Notes under the pieces: generated by a model
Seen by the model: the letters and a program-made list of their open reading frames with translations, nothing else
Told to the model about the DNA's origin: nothing
Databases searched by the model: none
Position numbers and translations under genes: made by a program
Shown: piece by piece, positions 16,574 through 25,069 of the stretch
How positions within the stretch are numbered: position 1 is the stretch's first letter
How the letters are laid out: the number at the start of each line of letters is the position of its first letter
From: Malikia sp.
Lineage (GTDB): Bacteria > Pseudomonadota > Gammaproteobacteria > Burkholderiales > Burkholderiaceae_C
Assembly: GCF_028687635.1 (NCBI RefSeq)
Contig: NZ_JAQTZS010000025.1
Span: 1-45,353 of the forward strand
DNA: 45,353 bases
Direction of reading: 5' to 3'

Positions 16574-17194
16574 ATGAGCGCCATTGCCGTCATCGACTTC
16601 GAAACCAGCGGGCTGCTGCCCGAAGCCGGCGGGCGCGCGACCGAGGTCGCCATCGTGCTGACCGAGAACGGCCGGGTGGTCGCCCGCTACCAGAGCCTGA
16701 TGAATGCCGGGGTCCGGATCCCGTCCTTCATCACCGAGCTGACCGGCATCGACAACGCCATGCTGCGCGAGGCGCCACCCGCCGCGCAGGTGATGCTGGA
16801 AGCCGCCCGCTTCGTCGGCGACCGGCCGCTGGTGGCGCACAACGCCTCCTTCGACCGCAAGTTCTGGCAGTCCGAGCTCGCGCGCGTCGACCTCGAAGCG
16901 CCCCAACCCTTCGCCTGCACCGTGCTGCTGTCGCGCCGGCTCTACCCGGACGCACCAAACCACAAGCTCGGCACGCTGGCCGATTTCCATGCGCTGCCGC
17001 GCAACGGCCGCGCGCACCGGGCGCTGTCCGATGCCGAGGTCACGGCCGAGCTGCTGCTGCGCATCCAGCGCGATCTGCGCGAACGCCACGGCATCGCCGC
17101 GCCCGGACATGATTTCCTGCAGGCCTTGCAGCAATGCTCCAAGGCCACGCTGCCGCGCTTCTGGCAACGCCATGCCTGCTGCGCCACCGCCTGA
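16574..17194 (+). CDS. DnaQ-like 3'-5' exonuclease (DEDDh)
   Basis: A 206-residue exonuclease-superfamily protein. Exo I is VIDFETSG (Asp8, Glu10), Exo II is AHNASFDRKFW, and Exo III is HRALSDAEVT with the DEDDh His and Asp. It is shorter than DNA polymerase III epsilon and lacks the C-terminal alpha-binding tail, so it is more likely an accessory proofreading-type or RNase T/PolC-exo-like nuclease. DAHP synthase starts 14 nt downstream, suggesting cotranscription. Confidence 0.88.
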   Translation: MSAIAVIDFETSGLLPEAGGRATEVAIVLTENGRVVARYQSLMNAGVRIPSFITELTGIDNAMLREAPPAAQVMLEAARFVGDRPLVAHNASFDRKFWQSELARVDLEAPQPFACTVLLSRRLYPDAPNHKLGTLADFHALPRNGRAHRALSDAEVTAELLLRIQRDLRERHGIAAPGHDFLQALQQCSKATLPRFWQRHACCATA

Positions 17195-17208
17195 TTTTTT
17201 CCATCGCC

Positions 17209-18318
17209 ATGCATACCCCTAGCCCGATCCACACCCAGGACAAGACCCATACCGACGACCTGCGCATCCGCGCCGTGCGCCCGCTGCTGACGCCCGCGCT
17301 GCTGCAGGAATGGCTGCCGACGCCCGAGCCGGCGCAGGCGCTGGTCGAAGCCAGCCGGGCCGCCATCGCGCGCGTGCTGCACGGCCAGGACGACCGCCTG
17401 CTGGTGGTGGTCGGACCCTGCTCGATCCACGACCATGAGCAGGCGCTCGACTACGCGCGCCGGCTCAAGGAGCAGGCCGACGCCTTGCAGCAGGATCTGC
17501 TGATCGTGATGCGGGTCTATTTCGAGAAGCCGCGCACCACGGTGGGCTGGAAGGGCTACATCAACGACCCGCATCTGGATGGGACCTTCGCGATCAATGA
17601 AGGGCTGGAGCGCGCGCGCCAGCTGCTGCTCGATGTGCTGGAAATCGGCCTGCCGGTCGGCACCGAGTTCCTCGACCTGCTGTCGCCGCAGTTCATCAGC
17701 GATCTGGTGAGCTGGGGCGCGATCGGGGCGCGCACCACGGAAAGCCAGAGCCACCGCCAGCTCGCCAGCGGCCTGAGCTGCCCGATCGGCTTCAAGAACG
17801 GCACCGACGGCGGCGTCAAGGTGGCGGCCGACGCGATCGTCGCGGCGCAGTCCGAGCACGCCTTCATGGGCATGACCAAGATGGGGCTGGCGGCGATCTT
17901 CGAAACCCGCGGCAACCAGGACTGCCACCTGATCCTGCGCGGCGGCAAGCAGCCCAACTACTCGGCCGCCGACGTCGAGGCGGCCTGCGCCGTGCTGCGT
18001 GCTTCGGGTCTGCGCGAGCAGGTGATGATCGACTGCTCGCACGCCAACAGCAGCAAGCAGCACCGGCGCCAGCTCGAGGTCGGCGCCGACGTGGCCGCTC
18101 AGCTCGCGGGCGGCGAGCGCCGCATCACCGGCGTCATGATCGAGAGCCATCTGCACGAGGGCCGGCAGGACATCGTGCCGGGCCAGCCGCTGCAGCCCGG
18201 CGTGTCGGTGACCGACGCCTGCATCAGCTTCGAGCAGACCTTGCCGCTGTTGCAGCAGCTGGCGCAGGCGGTGCGGGAGCGGCGCGCGCTGCGGGCAGCG
18301 GAGTCCGACCCGGACTGA
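17209..18318 (+). CDS. aroG: 3-deoxy-7-phosphoheptulonate synthase (DAHP synthase, class I)
   Basis: A 369-residue enzyme that condenses PEP and erythrose 4-phosphate in the first step of aromatic amino acid synthesis. Typical segments are VVVGPCSIHDHEQALDYA, MRVYFEKPRTTVGWKG, GARTTESQSHRQLASGLS, GFKNGTDG and MIDCSHANSSKQ. Length and sequence fit the AroG/AroF/AroH type I-alpha group, which is feedback-controlled by one aromatic amino acid; which one cannot be read here. ATG 17209 gives a normal N terminus although its ribosome site is poor, which fits coupling to the preceding exonuclease gene. Confidence 0.94.
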   Translation: MHTPSPIHTQDKTHTDDLRIRAVRPLLTPALLQEWLPTPEPAQALVEASRAAIARVLHGQDDRLLVVVGPCSIHDHEQALDYARRLKEQADALQQDLLIVMRVYFEKPRTTVGWKGYINDPHLDGTFAINEGLERARQLLLDVLEIGLPVGTEFLDLLSPQFISDLVSWGAIGARTTESQSHRQLASGLSCPIGFKNGTDGGVKVAADAIVAAQSEHAFMGMTKMGLAAIFETRGNQDCHLILRGGKQPNYSAADVEAACAVLRASGLREQVMIDCSHANSSKQHRRQLEVGADVAAQLAGGERRITGVMIESHLHEGRQDIVPGQPLQPGVSVTDACISFEQTLPLLQQLAQAVRERRALRAAESDPD

Positions 18319-18391
18319 GCTTGCCACGGGCCGGTCGCTGCGCGACAATGGCCGGATACCCCTCACCCTTTATCAGACAGGAACAGCCCGC

Positions 18392-18772
18392 ATGAAAACC
18401 GCAATGGATCTGGTCGCCGCCGCCAAGGCGCAGGTCGCCGAAATCCCCGTCACTGACGCCGAAGCCGCGATCCGCGATGCCGATGTGCTGCTCGACGTGC
18501 GCGAGGCCGAGGAGTTCGCCGCCGGCCACCTGCCCGGCGCCATCCACGCCTCGCGCGGCCTGCTGGAGTTCAAGCTCAGCGGCTCGGCGCAGCTGGCCAG
18601 CCGCGACCTGAGCTTCGTGATCTACTGCAAGACCAGCGGACGTGCCGCGCTGGCCGCCGTCGCGATGCGGGAGATGGGTTATCTGAACGTGAAGTCGATC
18701 GCCGGCGGCTTCGACGCCTGGGCCGCGGCAGGCAAGCCGGTGCACAAGCCCGAGCTGCCGGCGTTTGAGTGA
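18392..18772 (+). CDS. Rhodanese-like sulfurtransferase
   Basis: A 126-residue single rhodanese domain: VLLDVREAEEFAAGHLPGAIHASRG, then the active-site loop YCKTSGRAAL with the catalytic cysteine, then MGYLNVKSIAGGFDAW. It probably transfers sulfane sulphur to thiols or cyanide, or serves as a sulphur carrier. It starts 73 nt after aroG; a separate promoter is possible. There is no signal peptide, so it is cytoplasmic. Confidence 0.92.
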   Translation: MKTAMDLVAAAKAQVAEIPVTDAEAAIRDADVLLDVREAEEFAAGHLPGAIHASRGLLEFKLSGSAQLASRDLSFVIYCKTSGRAALAAVAMREMGYLNVKSIAGGFDAWAAAGKPVHKPELPAFE

Positions 18773-18799
18773 GCAGGAGCAGCCAGGCGGCGGAGCTTG

Positions 18800-18961
18800 T
18801 CAGCCCGAGAGGGTTTCTGAATTTTCCTTGATGGTTGCGCCAATTGTCTGCACGGTTTCGTTTTCCGTGACTTCGCCAATGGCTTCCACCGCGGCCCCCA
18901 CAGCCTCGACAACGATGGCCGGAACACTCAAACCCACTTTTTCGAGAAGTTCGCTGAACAT
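18800..18961 (-). CDS. 53-aa small hydrophobic/acidic protein
   Basis: ATG 18961 (AGGAA upstream, 9 nt spacing) opens a 53-codon frame. Residues 8-30 are hydrophobic and Ala/Val-rich (GLSVPAIVVEAVGAAVEAIG); the rest is acidic with a TENETVQTIG segment. The pattern suggests an amphipathic helix or small membrane-associated peptide. The upstream region 18962-19060 is clearly AT-richer than the surrounding DNA, as in a promoter or foreign segment. No family recognised. Confidence 0.5.
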   Translation of the reverse strand: MFSELLEKVGLSVPAIVVEAVGAAVEAIGEVTENETVQTIGATIKENSETLSG

Positions 18962-19111
18962 AATGGATTCCTGATTGATTGGATGAGTTTCAGTCTTCCG
19001 CGTTGAATTCCATGATGGATTAATTGCGCAGACTAAGATTTTATTTCGATCAAGAATACCATGGTCTGGGGGGAGCTGGTGCGCGAAGGACAACGCGCAG
19101 CTCCCCGCGAG

Positions 19112-20002
19112 TCAGAACGGCTTGACCAGGCTCAGACGGAACAGGTTGCCCTTGGGCTCGGGGCCGCTGCCAGCCTCGACGCTGAACTCACGGTAGGCAG
19201 CGCCCTTGAGGAACAGGCCCGCCGAGGCGACCGGGTACACCAGCTCGGCGCCCAGCGCATGGCGCTCGGCCTTGCCCGGAGCGGCGGCACTGCCCTTGTC
19301 ATTGCTCAGCTGCCACTGGCTGTAGCCCACCACGCCCAGCGAGTAGGCGCCGTAGTTCTTGCCCACGCCCCACTCCAGCGACAACTGATCGCCCGGACGC
19401 ACACCATTGTCCTTCTTGCCGTTGTACTCGTAGCGGAACAGGGCCGAACCGGAAATGGACTTCTGCTGGTCGAAGTAGTAGGTCACGCCACCGGTCAGCA
19501 TGGTGGACTTGTAGCCCTTGCCAGCAGCCGCGGGTCCATCGGTGCTGGCATTGTCCAGCCACAGGCCGGCGGCGGCCACGGCATCCCATTGAGTACCATG
19601 CCAGCCCAGCACCAGCGGTCCGACGTACACGTCGCCCACGCCGCTGTCGCTGGCGTCCAGGCCGGCAGCCTTGATGTCGAGCGAGGTCTTGATGACGGGA
19701 ATGATGGTCTCGAAGCCGTAGTCGGCGCCTAACAGCTTGGTGTCGGTGATGTGGACAAAGCGGTTGGCCAGCGCCGTGACGGTACCGGTGTTGCTACCCG
19801 GCATGTCGCTGTCGCTGCCGGGCGCGCGGAAACTCTGGATGTCGTAGTTGACCAGATAGCCCAGGTAGTAATTGCCCGCCGGCGGCACGCTGGAGCCCTG
19901 CAGGCCCTCGACGCCGGTGACGTAATGGCCTTCGGCCTGCGCGGCTCCGCCCGCCAGCGTGGCTGCCAGGGCCAGGACGCCGGTCATTGTGTTGAATTTC
20001 AT
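19112..20002 (-). CDS. MetA/SphA-type outer-membrane protein of aromatic degradation
   Basis: A 296-residue exported protein. The signal peptide (residues 1-23, cleaved after AQA) precedes alternating beta strands with many aromatic residues (GNYYLGYLVNYD, WDAVAAAGLWL, YKSTMLTGGVTYYF) and a C-terminal phenylalanine (LVKPF), as in beta-barrel porins. It matches the Phenol_MetA_deg family (PF13557) found beside phenol and cresol genes, thought to move aromatic substrates across the outer membrane. Start has AGAGGAGAC. It is the last gene of the pch operon, 43 nt after pchF. Confidence 0.85.
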   Translation of the reverse strand: MKFNTMTGVLALAATLAGGAAQAEGHYVTGVEGLQGSSVPPAGNYYLGYLVNYDIQSFRAPGSDSDMPGSNTGTVTALANRFVHITDTKLLGADYGFETIIPVIKTSLDIKAAGLDASDSGVGDVYVGPLVLGWHGTQWDAVAAAGLWLDNASTDGPAAAGKGYKSTMLTGGVTYYFDQQKSISGSALFRYEYNGKKDNGVRPGDQLSLEWGVGKNYGAYSLGVVGYSQWQLSNDKGSAAAPGKAERHALGAELVYPVASAGLFLKGAAYREFSVEAGSGPEPKGNLFRLSLVKPF

Positions 20003-20045
20003 ATGTCTCCTCTGCACCCCTTGCGGGGTGATCCTCAATCCCGCG

Positions 20046-21596
20046 TCAGATGTTGATGCCGCTCTTGCCCGGTGACAGGATGCCGTTCGGGTCCAGCGCG
20101 CGCTTGATCTTGCGTTCGACCGAACGCTTGACCGGGCCGTAGCTCTGCGCCACACGTTCCTGGAAGGCGGTGTTGACACGGTAGACGGCGTAGCCTTCCT
20201 TCTCGAACTCGTCGAGCAGTTCGTTGAAGCAGGCGTTGGCGCGCTTCGTTTCCTCCTCGCTGGTGCGGTCGTACAGCACGTCGATCACGTGGTGCATGTC
20301 GCGCCAGCCGACGATGAACTCGCCGACATAGTCCAGGCCATGCTTGTTCAGGATCTGCTTGGCCAGCGCGTACTGCTTGTCGCACTCGCTGCCACGGGCC
20401 TGGCTGACCGGGGCGAACCACATCGAGCCACCGCCGCCACGCCAGTTGTAGAGGCCGAACTCCTGCAGGTTGGGCACGCCCGACATCAGCTGCGCGCGGT
20501 ACTTGAAAGGCTGGGTGTCGCCAGCTTCTTCCTGCGTGACGATGCGGCCCTTGCCGGCGCGCTTGATGGTCTCGGTGACGATCTTCCAGTTGACCTCGAC
20601 CTGCTCCGGCGAACCGTACAGCGCGCAGTACACGTTCCAGGCACCCAGGTGCTTGTCCTTGCGGATCTGCGCCAGCACGGAGTCCGGCGTGGCGCCCGGC
20701 TCGGTGATGTAGTCGGAGCGGCGCACGCCGCAGGTGGCGGCTTCCCACAGCGTGCCGGCGATCACCACCGCGTTCGGGATGATGTTGGCGATGCGCAGCG
20801 GGCGCAGCATCTCGACGATCTCGTTGATGTCGGCTTCGTTGTCGAACTTGATCTCGAACGGCTTGAACACCGGCGGCTTGGGCATCAGCCAGAAGCCCAT
20901 CTTGGTGCAGATGCCGTAGTTGGACTGGGTGAACATGCCGTCCAGGGTCGGGCCGTAGCCCCACTTGAAGACCTGCCAGGCCTTGTCGCCCTTGACGCCG
21001 CCCATGCCGGTGCGCAACACGTCGCCGTTGGCCAGCACCAGCTCCATGCCGCACTGCATCAGGAAATGCTCGCCGTAGGGGGTGTAACCGACGCCGCGGT
21101 CCATCGTGTTGCCGACCGGGCCGGCGATCGCCGACGGCGCCGAGAACGACAGCATCAGCGGCAGCTTGTTGTCCTCGATGTAGTCGTAGAGCTGCTGGTA
21201 GGTCACGCCGGGCTCGACCAGAGCGGTGCACAGCTCGGGATCGATGTGGATGATCTTGTTCATCTTCTTCAGATCGAGCACGATCTGGCCGCGCTCGACC
21301 GGCGCGGCCGAGCCGTAGCCGAAGTTGCGGCCGGTCGAGATGGTCCAGACCGGGATCTTGTACTCGTTGCAGATCTTGACCACGGCCTGCACCTGCTCGA
21401 CGCTGGTGGCGGTGACGACGGCCGACGGCTGGTGGCGCGCATCGGGCACCGACATCATGACCTTGGTGTAGGGCCGCAGATGCTCGGCCGAGGTCAGCAC
21501 TTGATCGGCACCCAGGGCCGCGCTGAACTTCTTGATCGCCGCGTCGAAACGGGCTTCGGAAACGCCCTTGGGCAGGGCCTGGTATTTGCTTGTCAT
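20046..21596 (-). CDS. pchF: 4-cresol dehydrogenase (hydroxylating), flavoprotein subunit
   Basis: A 516-residue FAD enzyme of the vanillyl-alcohol oxidase/PCMH family (PF01565 plus PF02913). The FAD-binding part has WTISTGRNFGYGSA (Tyr94) and SAIAGPVGNTMDRGVGYT. Residue Tyr383 in EFGLYNWRGGGG corresponds to Tyr384 of Pseudomonas PchF, the residue that binds FAD covalently. The C-terminal part has DMHHVIDVLYDR and YRVNTAFQERVAQ. It oxidises 4-cresol to a quinone methide, hydrates it and then yields 4-hydroxybenzaldehyde, passing electrons to PchC. Eugenol hydroxylase is a close alternative, but the gene order supports cresol. ATG 21596 follows AGGAGC. Confidence 0.93.
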   Translation of the reverse strand: MTSKYQALPKGVSEARFDAAIKKFSAALGADQVLTSAEHLRPYTKVMMSVPDARHQPSAVVTATSVEQVQAVVKICNEYKIPVWTISTGRNFGYGSAAPVERGQIVLDLKKMNKIIHIDPELCTALVEPGVTYQQLYDYIEDNKLPLMLSFSAPSAIAGPVGNTMDRGVGYTPYGEHFLMQCGMELVLANGDVLRTGMGGVKGDKAWQVFKWGYGPTLDGMFTQSNYGICTKMGFWLMPKPPVFKPFEIKFDNEADINEIVEMLRPLRIANIIPNAVVIAGTLWEAATCGVRRSDYITEPGATPDSVLAQIRKDKHLGAWNVYCALYGSPEQVEVNWKIVTETIKRAGKGRIVTQEEAGDTQPFKYRAQLMSGVPNLQEFGLYNWRGGGGSMWFAPVSQARGSECDKQYALAKQILNKHGLDYVGEFIVGWRDMHHVIDVLYDRTSEEETKRANACFNELLDEFEKEGYAVYRVNTAFQERVAQSYGPVKRSVERKIKRALDPNGILSPGKSGINI

Positions 21597-21612
21597 GGAA
21601 TCTTGCTCCTGT

Positions 21613-22131
21613 TCAGATCACGCAGCGCAGTGCGACATAGGCGCTGCCGTTCTCGTGCACGCGGCCGGCGGTGACCGCGGCGTCGGCACCGGCCACCAGG
21701 GCCTGGCCCAGCGCGCCGGCCCGTTGCTGGCCGGCGCTGCCAGCGCCGATGCGGTGGTGCTCGACCGACAGCACGCGGCCACCGGCCGAACGCACCAGGT
21801 CCAGCACCAGGACGGCGGCGGCATCGTCGAGCAGTCCGACCAGCAGGGTCGGGGTGTCGTCGTTCAGCAGCCTGTCGAGCTGCTGGTAGGTCGCCGCCTC
21901 CAGGCCTTGCAGCGGCGGGTTGACCAGGGCGCCAGCGGGCTTGGCGGCGGCGTTGCGCACGCCGGCCAGGAAGGCCGCGTCGAGCGCGCCACCGCTGACC
22001 AGCGGGGTCACGCGGGCGGCGGCGTCAGCGAGCGGTGTCGCCGCGCTGGCGCTTGCCTGCGCCCAGGGCATGGCGGCCAGCAGGCCGGCGGCGGCCAGGC
22101 CTTTCAGGACAAAACGTCGGTCGGTGCTCAT
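21613..22131 (-). CDS. pchX: PchX-like exported protein, unknown function
   Basis: A 172-residue protein with a Tat-like signal (DRRFVLKG followed by a hydrophobic stretch, cleaved near AQA). The mature part is Ala/Leu-rich, with LDRLLNDDTPTLLVGLLDDAAAVLVLDLVRS and a C-terminal strand set ending VALRCVI. It lies between the cytochrome and flavoprotein genes exactly where pchX sits in the known pchACXF clusters of Pseudomonas. Its role is unknown; a chaperone or maturation factor for the exported flavocytochrome is a reasonable guess. ATG 22131 follows AGGAGA. Spacing of 11-16 nt to both neighbours shows an operon. Confidence 0.7.
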   Translation of the reverse strand: MSTDRRFVLKGLAAAGLLAAMPWAQASASAATPLADAAARVTPLVSGGALDAAFLAGVRNAAAKPAGALVNPPLQGLEAATYQQLDRLLNDDTPTLLVGLLDDAAAVLVLDLVRSAGGRVLSVEHHRIGAGSAGQQRAGALGQALVAGADAAVTAGRVHENGSAYVALRCVI

Positions 22132-22142
22132 GGCGGCTCTCC

Positions 22143-22442
22143 TCAAGGGTTCTTGACCGGCGTGCTGGCCAGATAGTCGGCCAGCTGCTGCAGCGTCGCG
22201 TCGTCGATGTCGGTCACGCGGAAGGCGGGCATGGCACGGTTGCCGTTGCGCGCGATGCTGACATAGGTGATCGCGGGCAGACCGCGGCCCGTGATGACGG
22301 GGCCGGTGCCCACCTCATGGCACTTGGCACAGATCTTCTGGTAGTACTGCTGGCCCGCGTTGACGGGCTGTGCCGCCACCGGCTGGACCGAGGCCAGCGC
22401 CAGTGCGGCCAGGCCCCAGGTTGAAGTCATCTTGCTTATCAA
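22143..22442 (-). CDS. pchC: 4-cresol dehydrogenase, cytochrome c subunit
   Basis: A small secreted c-type cytochrome. The mature protein has one haem motif, CAKCH, and an axial methionine in NRAMPAF, with the C-terminal helix DATLQQLADYLAST. It accepts electrons from the PchF flavin. I prefer TTG 22442 (99 aa): GGAG lies 6 nt upstream and the extra residues give the signal peptide a lysine at its N terminus. ATG 22430 (95 aa) has no positive charge and no good site. The mature chain is the same either way. Confidence 0.88.
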   Translation of the reverse strand: MISKMTSTWGLAALALASVQPVAAQPVNAGQQYYQKICAKCHEVGTGPVITGRGLPAITYVSIARNGNRAMPAFRVTDIDDATLQQLADYLASTPVKNP

Positions 22443-22483
22443 TTGCTGCTCCTCTGTGATGTGTTGGCTCGGAATCGACCGGA

Positions 22484-23944
22484 TCAGAACGGATAGTGAC
22501 GCGGCTGGTTCTGGATCGTGATCCAGCGCAGCTCGGTGAAGGAATCGATGCCGGCCTGGCCGCCGAACTTGCCGTAGCCAGACGACTTGACGCCGCCAAA
22601 CGGCATCTGGGCCTCGTCGTGCACGGTCGGGCCGTTGAGATGGCAGATGCCGGACTCGATGCGACCGGCGACCTGCCAGGCGCGCGAGACATCGCGGCCG
22701 AACACGGCGGCGGCCAGTCCGAACTCGTTGTCGTTGGCGCAGGCCACGGCCTCCTCGACGCCATTGACGCGCACGATGGCCTTGACCGGGGCGAACGACT
22801 CCTCGCGGTAGATCTCCATCGCGGGCGTGACATGGTCGAGCAGGGTGGCCGGCATCAGGGTGCTGTCGGCCTTGCCGCCGCACAGCAGCTTGGCCCCCTT
22901 GCCCAGCGCGTCGTCGATCAAGGCGTTGCAGCGCTCGACCGTCGCCATATCGACCACCGAACCCAGCACCACCGGGCCCAGGCGCGGGTCGCCCAGCGGC
23001 AGGCTTTGCGCGCGCGCCGTCAGCTTGGCGACGAACTCGTCGGCCACGGCCTGATCGACGATCAGGCGCTCGGTCGACATGCAGATCTGGCCCGAGTTGG
23101 CGAAGGCGCCAAAGGTCGCGGCGGCGACCGCCGCGTCGATGTCGGCGTCGTCGAGCACCACGAACGGCGCCTTGCCACCGAGTTCGAGCACGGCCGGCTT
23201 GAGGTACTTGGCGCAGGTCTGGGCGATCAGCTTGCCGACCTTGGTCGAGCCGGTGAAGTTGACCCGGCGCAGCGCCGGATGCGCCACGATGGCTTCGACC
23301 ACCGCGCCGGCATCGGCCGGGGCGTTGGTGACGAAGTTGACCACGCCGGGCGGCAGGCCGGCTTCCTGCAGCGCCTCGATGATCAGGCCGTGGGTGGCCG
23401 GGCAGAGCTCGGAGCCCTTGAGGATCACGGTGTTGCCGCAGGCCAGCGGGGTCGAGATGGCGCGCACGCCGAGGATCACCGGCGCGTTCCAGGGCGCGAT
23501 GCCCAGCACCACGCCAGCGGGCTGGCGCACCGCCATCGCGACGTTGCCCGGCACATTGGACGGAATCACCTGACCGCTGATCTGGGTCGTGAGGGAAGCG
23601 GCTTCGAGCAGCATGTCGGCCGCCAGATGGACGTTGAAGCCGGCCCAGATGCCGGAGGCGCCGGTCTCGGCGGCCATCGCGGCGGCGAACGCCTCGCCCT
23701 TGGCTTCGAGCGCCTGCGCGGCCTTCATCAGCAGCACGCGACGCTCGCCCGGCCCCATGGCGGCCCAGGCCGGGAAGGCCTTGGCCGCCGCGTCAACGGC
23801 CGCCTGGGCGTCGGCCACCGTGGCGGCGGGGGCTCGGGTCGCCACGCTGTGGTCGAGCGGGTTGCGGCGCTCGAAGGTGGCGCCATTCGATGCGGCGCGG
23901 GCTTGGCCGCCGATCAGCATCTGGATCTCGTTCATTTCTGTCAT
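22484..23944 (-). CDS. pchA: 4-hydroxybenzaldehyde dehydrogenase (aldehyde dehydrogenase)
   Basis: A 486-residue NAD(P)-dependent aldehyde dehydrogenase. Key features are APWNAPVILGVRA (cofactor site), NFTGSTKVGK, catalytic Glu in LELGGKAP, catalytic Cys in NSGQICMSTER, and EESFAPVK. It is closest in feel to salicylaldehyde/4-hydroxybenzaldehyde dehydrogenases. As first gene of the operon it oxidises the product of PchFC to 4-hydroxybenzoate. ATG 23944 or ATG 23935 could be the start; neither has a strong site. The promoter region 23945-24090 is shared with the AraC-type gene. Confidence 0.92.
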   Translation of the reverse strand: MTEMNEIQMLIGGQARAASNGATFERRNPLDHSVATRAPAATVADAQAAVDAAAKAFPAWAAMGPGERRVLLMKAAQALEAKGEAFAAAMAAETGASGIWAGFNVHLAADMLLEAASLTTQISGQVIPSNVPGNVAMAVRQPAGVVLGIAPWNAPVILGVRAISTPLACGNTVILKGSELCPATHGLIIEALQEAGLPPGVVNFVTNAPADAGAVVEAIVAHPALRRVNFTGSTKVGKLIAQTCAKYLKPAVLELGGKAPFVVLDDADIDAAVAAATFGAFANSGQICMSTERLIVDQAVADEFVAKLTARAQSLPLGDPRLGPVVLGSVVDMATVERCNALIDDALGKGAKLLCGGKADSTLMPATLLDHVTPAMEIYREESFAPVKAIVRVNGVEEAVACANDNEFGLAAAVFGRDVSRAWQVAGRIESGICHLNGPTVHDEAQMPFGGVKSSGYGKFGGQAGIDSFTELRWITIQNQPRHYPF

Positions 23945-24005
23945 CCCGAAAAATCTGAAGATGGCCGAATGGTAGGCAGCCGGGGGGGGCAGGGCTTTTC
24001 CCGGA

Positions 24006-24037
24006 GTGCACAAACCACTTGACTGACAGCGCACGAA
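24006..24037. promoter_or_regulatory. Candidate AraC-type direct repeat in the pchA/regulator intergenic region
   Basis: GTGCACAAA (24006-24014) and GCGCACGAA (24029-24037) match at 7 of 9 bases and start 23 bp apart, about two helical turns. AraC-family proteins usually bind such direct half-sites. Suggestive only. Confidence 0.3.
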
Positions 24038-24090
24038 GACTAGGGAATCCCCGTCTTGGCATGGCGCCAGGAGGGATTGATAATCGAATC

Positions 24091-25062
24091 ATGCTGAACG
24101 GTCAAATGTTCTCCACCGATGAACTCCCCGAGGGCGAGCAGGCCGGGGCGTGGTGCGACTGGATGTCCAAGATGTTCTTCGGGCTCGAATCCGATCTGTA
24201 CGGCGCCGCGCGTTTCGACGGACAGCTCAGCAGTGCGCGCGCCGGCGAGGTGTTCATGACCAAGCTGGAAGCCAACCGGCACCGGGTCATCCGCAGTCCC
24301 CTGCTGGCGCGGACGAGCGAAGCCAGCTATGTCAAGATCGTCGCGCCCTGGCAGGGCATCGCGGCGGTCGAGCAGCATGGCCGCCAGGCCTGGGTCAAGC
24401 CGGGCGGCTGGGCCATCTATGACACCACCGGCAGCTACGAGGTCGCCAACCCCGAGCGTTCGCAGCACCTGATCGTCATGCTGCCCAAGGAGCAGCTGGC
24501 CGAGCGCGGCCTGCGCCTGGATTCACTGATGGGCCGCCATGTGGGTGGCGTCAGCGGCATCGCGCGCGTGACACTCGAGGCCATGCGCAGCACCTACCAG
24601 GAGCTGCCCAGCATGACGCCGGAAGCCGCGCGCGGCGCTGGCGACCTGATCCTCGAAATGGTGCGCCTGTCGCTGCAGGAGCTGGCCGGGCGGGGCAACG
24701 CGACCACCCAGCTGGAGGCGTTCAAGGACCGCATCCGCGACTACATCGGCCTGCATCTGCGCGACCCGTCCTTGTCGATCGACCGGATCGCCCAGGTGCT
24801 CAACTGCAGCAAGCGCCACCTGCACAAGGCCTTCGCCGACGAGGAGGTCACGCTGGCGCACTACATCCTGCAGCGCCGGCTGCAGGCCTGCATGCGCGAC
24901 CTGCGCAATCCCCGGTACCAGCCGCGCACGATCACCGACATCGCGTTCTCCTGGGGCTTCAACAACGGGGCGCATTTCAGCCGCGTGTTCCGCGAGCACG
25001 CCGGCCTGTCGCCGAGCGATTTCCGCGCCGCCTCGCTGGCGGCGGGCCTGCTGCCGCGATGA
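24091..25062 (+). CDS. AraC-family regulator, likely activator of the pch operon
   Basis: A 323-residue regulator. The N-terminal half matches the AraC-binding-like domain (PF14525; YVKIVAPWQGIAAVEQHGR and KPGGWAIYDTTGSYEV). The C-terminal half (about 220-320) is a double helix-turn-helix with SIDRIAQVLNCSKRHLHKAF and ITDIAFSWGFNNGAHFSRVF. Relatives such as FeaR and NphR respond to aromatic amines or phenols. It diverges from pchA by about 146 nt, the usual layout for a local activator. Start is uncertain: ATG 24091 is 16 nt from AGGAGG, and ATG 24061 is an in-frame alternative. Confidence 0.88.
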   Translation: MLNGQMFSTDELPEGEQAGAWCDWMSKMFFGLESDLYGAARFDGQLSSARAGEVFMTKLEANRHRVIRSPLLARTSEASYVKIVAPWQGIAAVEQHGRQAWVKPGGWAIYDTTGSYEVANPERSQHLIVMLPKEQLAERGLRLDSLMGRHVGGVSGIARVTLEAMRSTYQELPSMTPEAARGAGDLILEMVRLSLQELAGRGNATTQLEAFKDRIRDYIGLHLRDPSLSIDRIAQVLNCSKRHLHKAFADEEVTLAHYILQRRLQACMRDLRNPRYQPRTITDIAFSWGFNNGAHFSRVFREHAGLSPSDFRAASLAAGLLPR

Positions 25063-25069
25063 AGGTCGG

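Noticed and set aside
23945-24090. Sigma-54 promoter for the pch operon
   Set aside because: A partial match on the minus strand (TGG then TGCA) lacks the GG/GC spacing of the -24/-12 element, and the regulator is AraC-type, not an NtrC-type activator.
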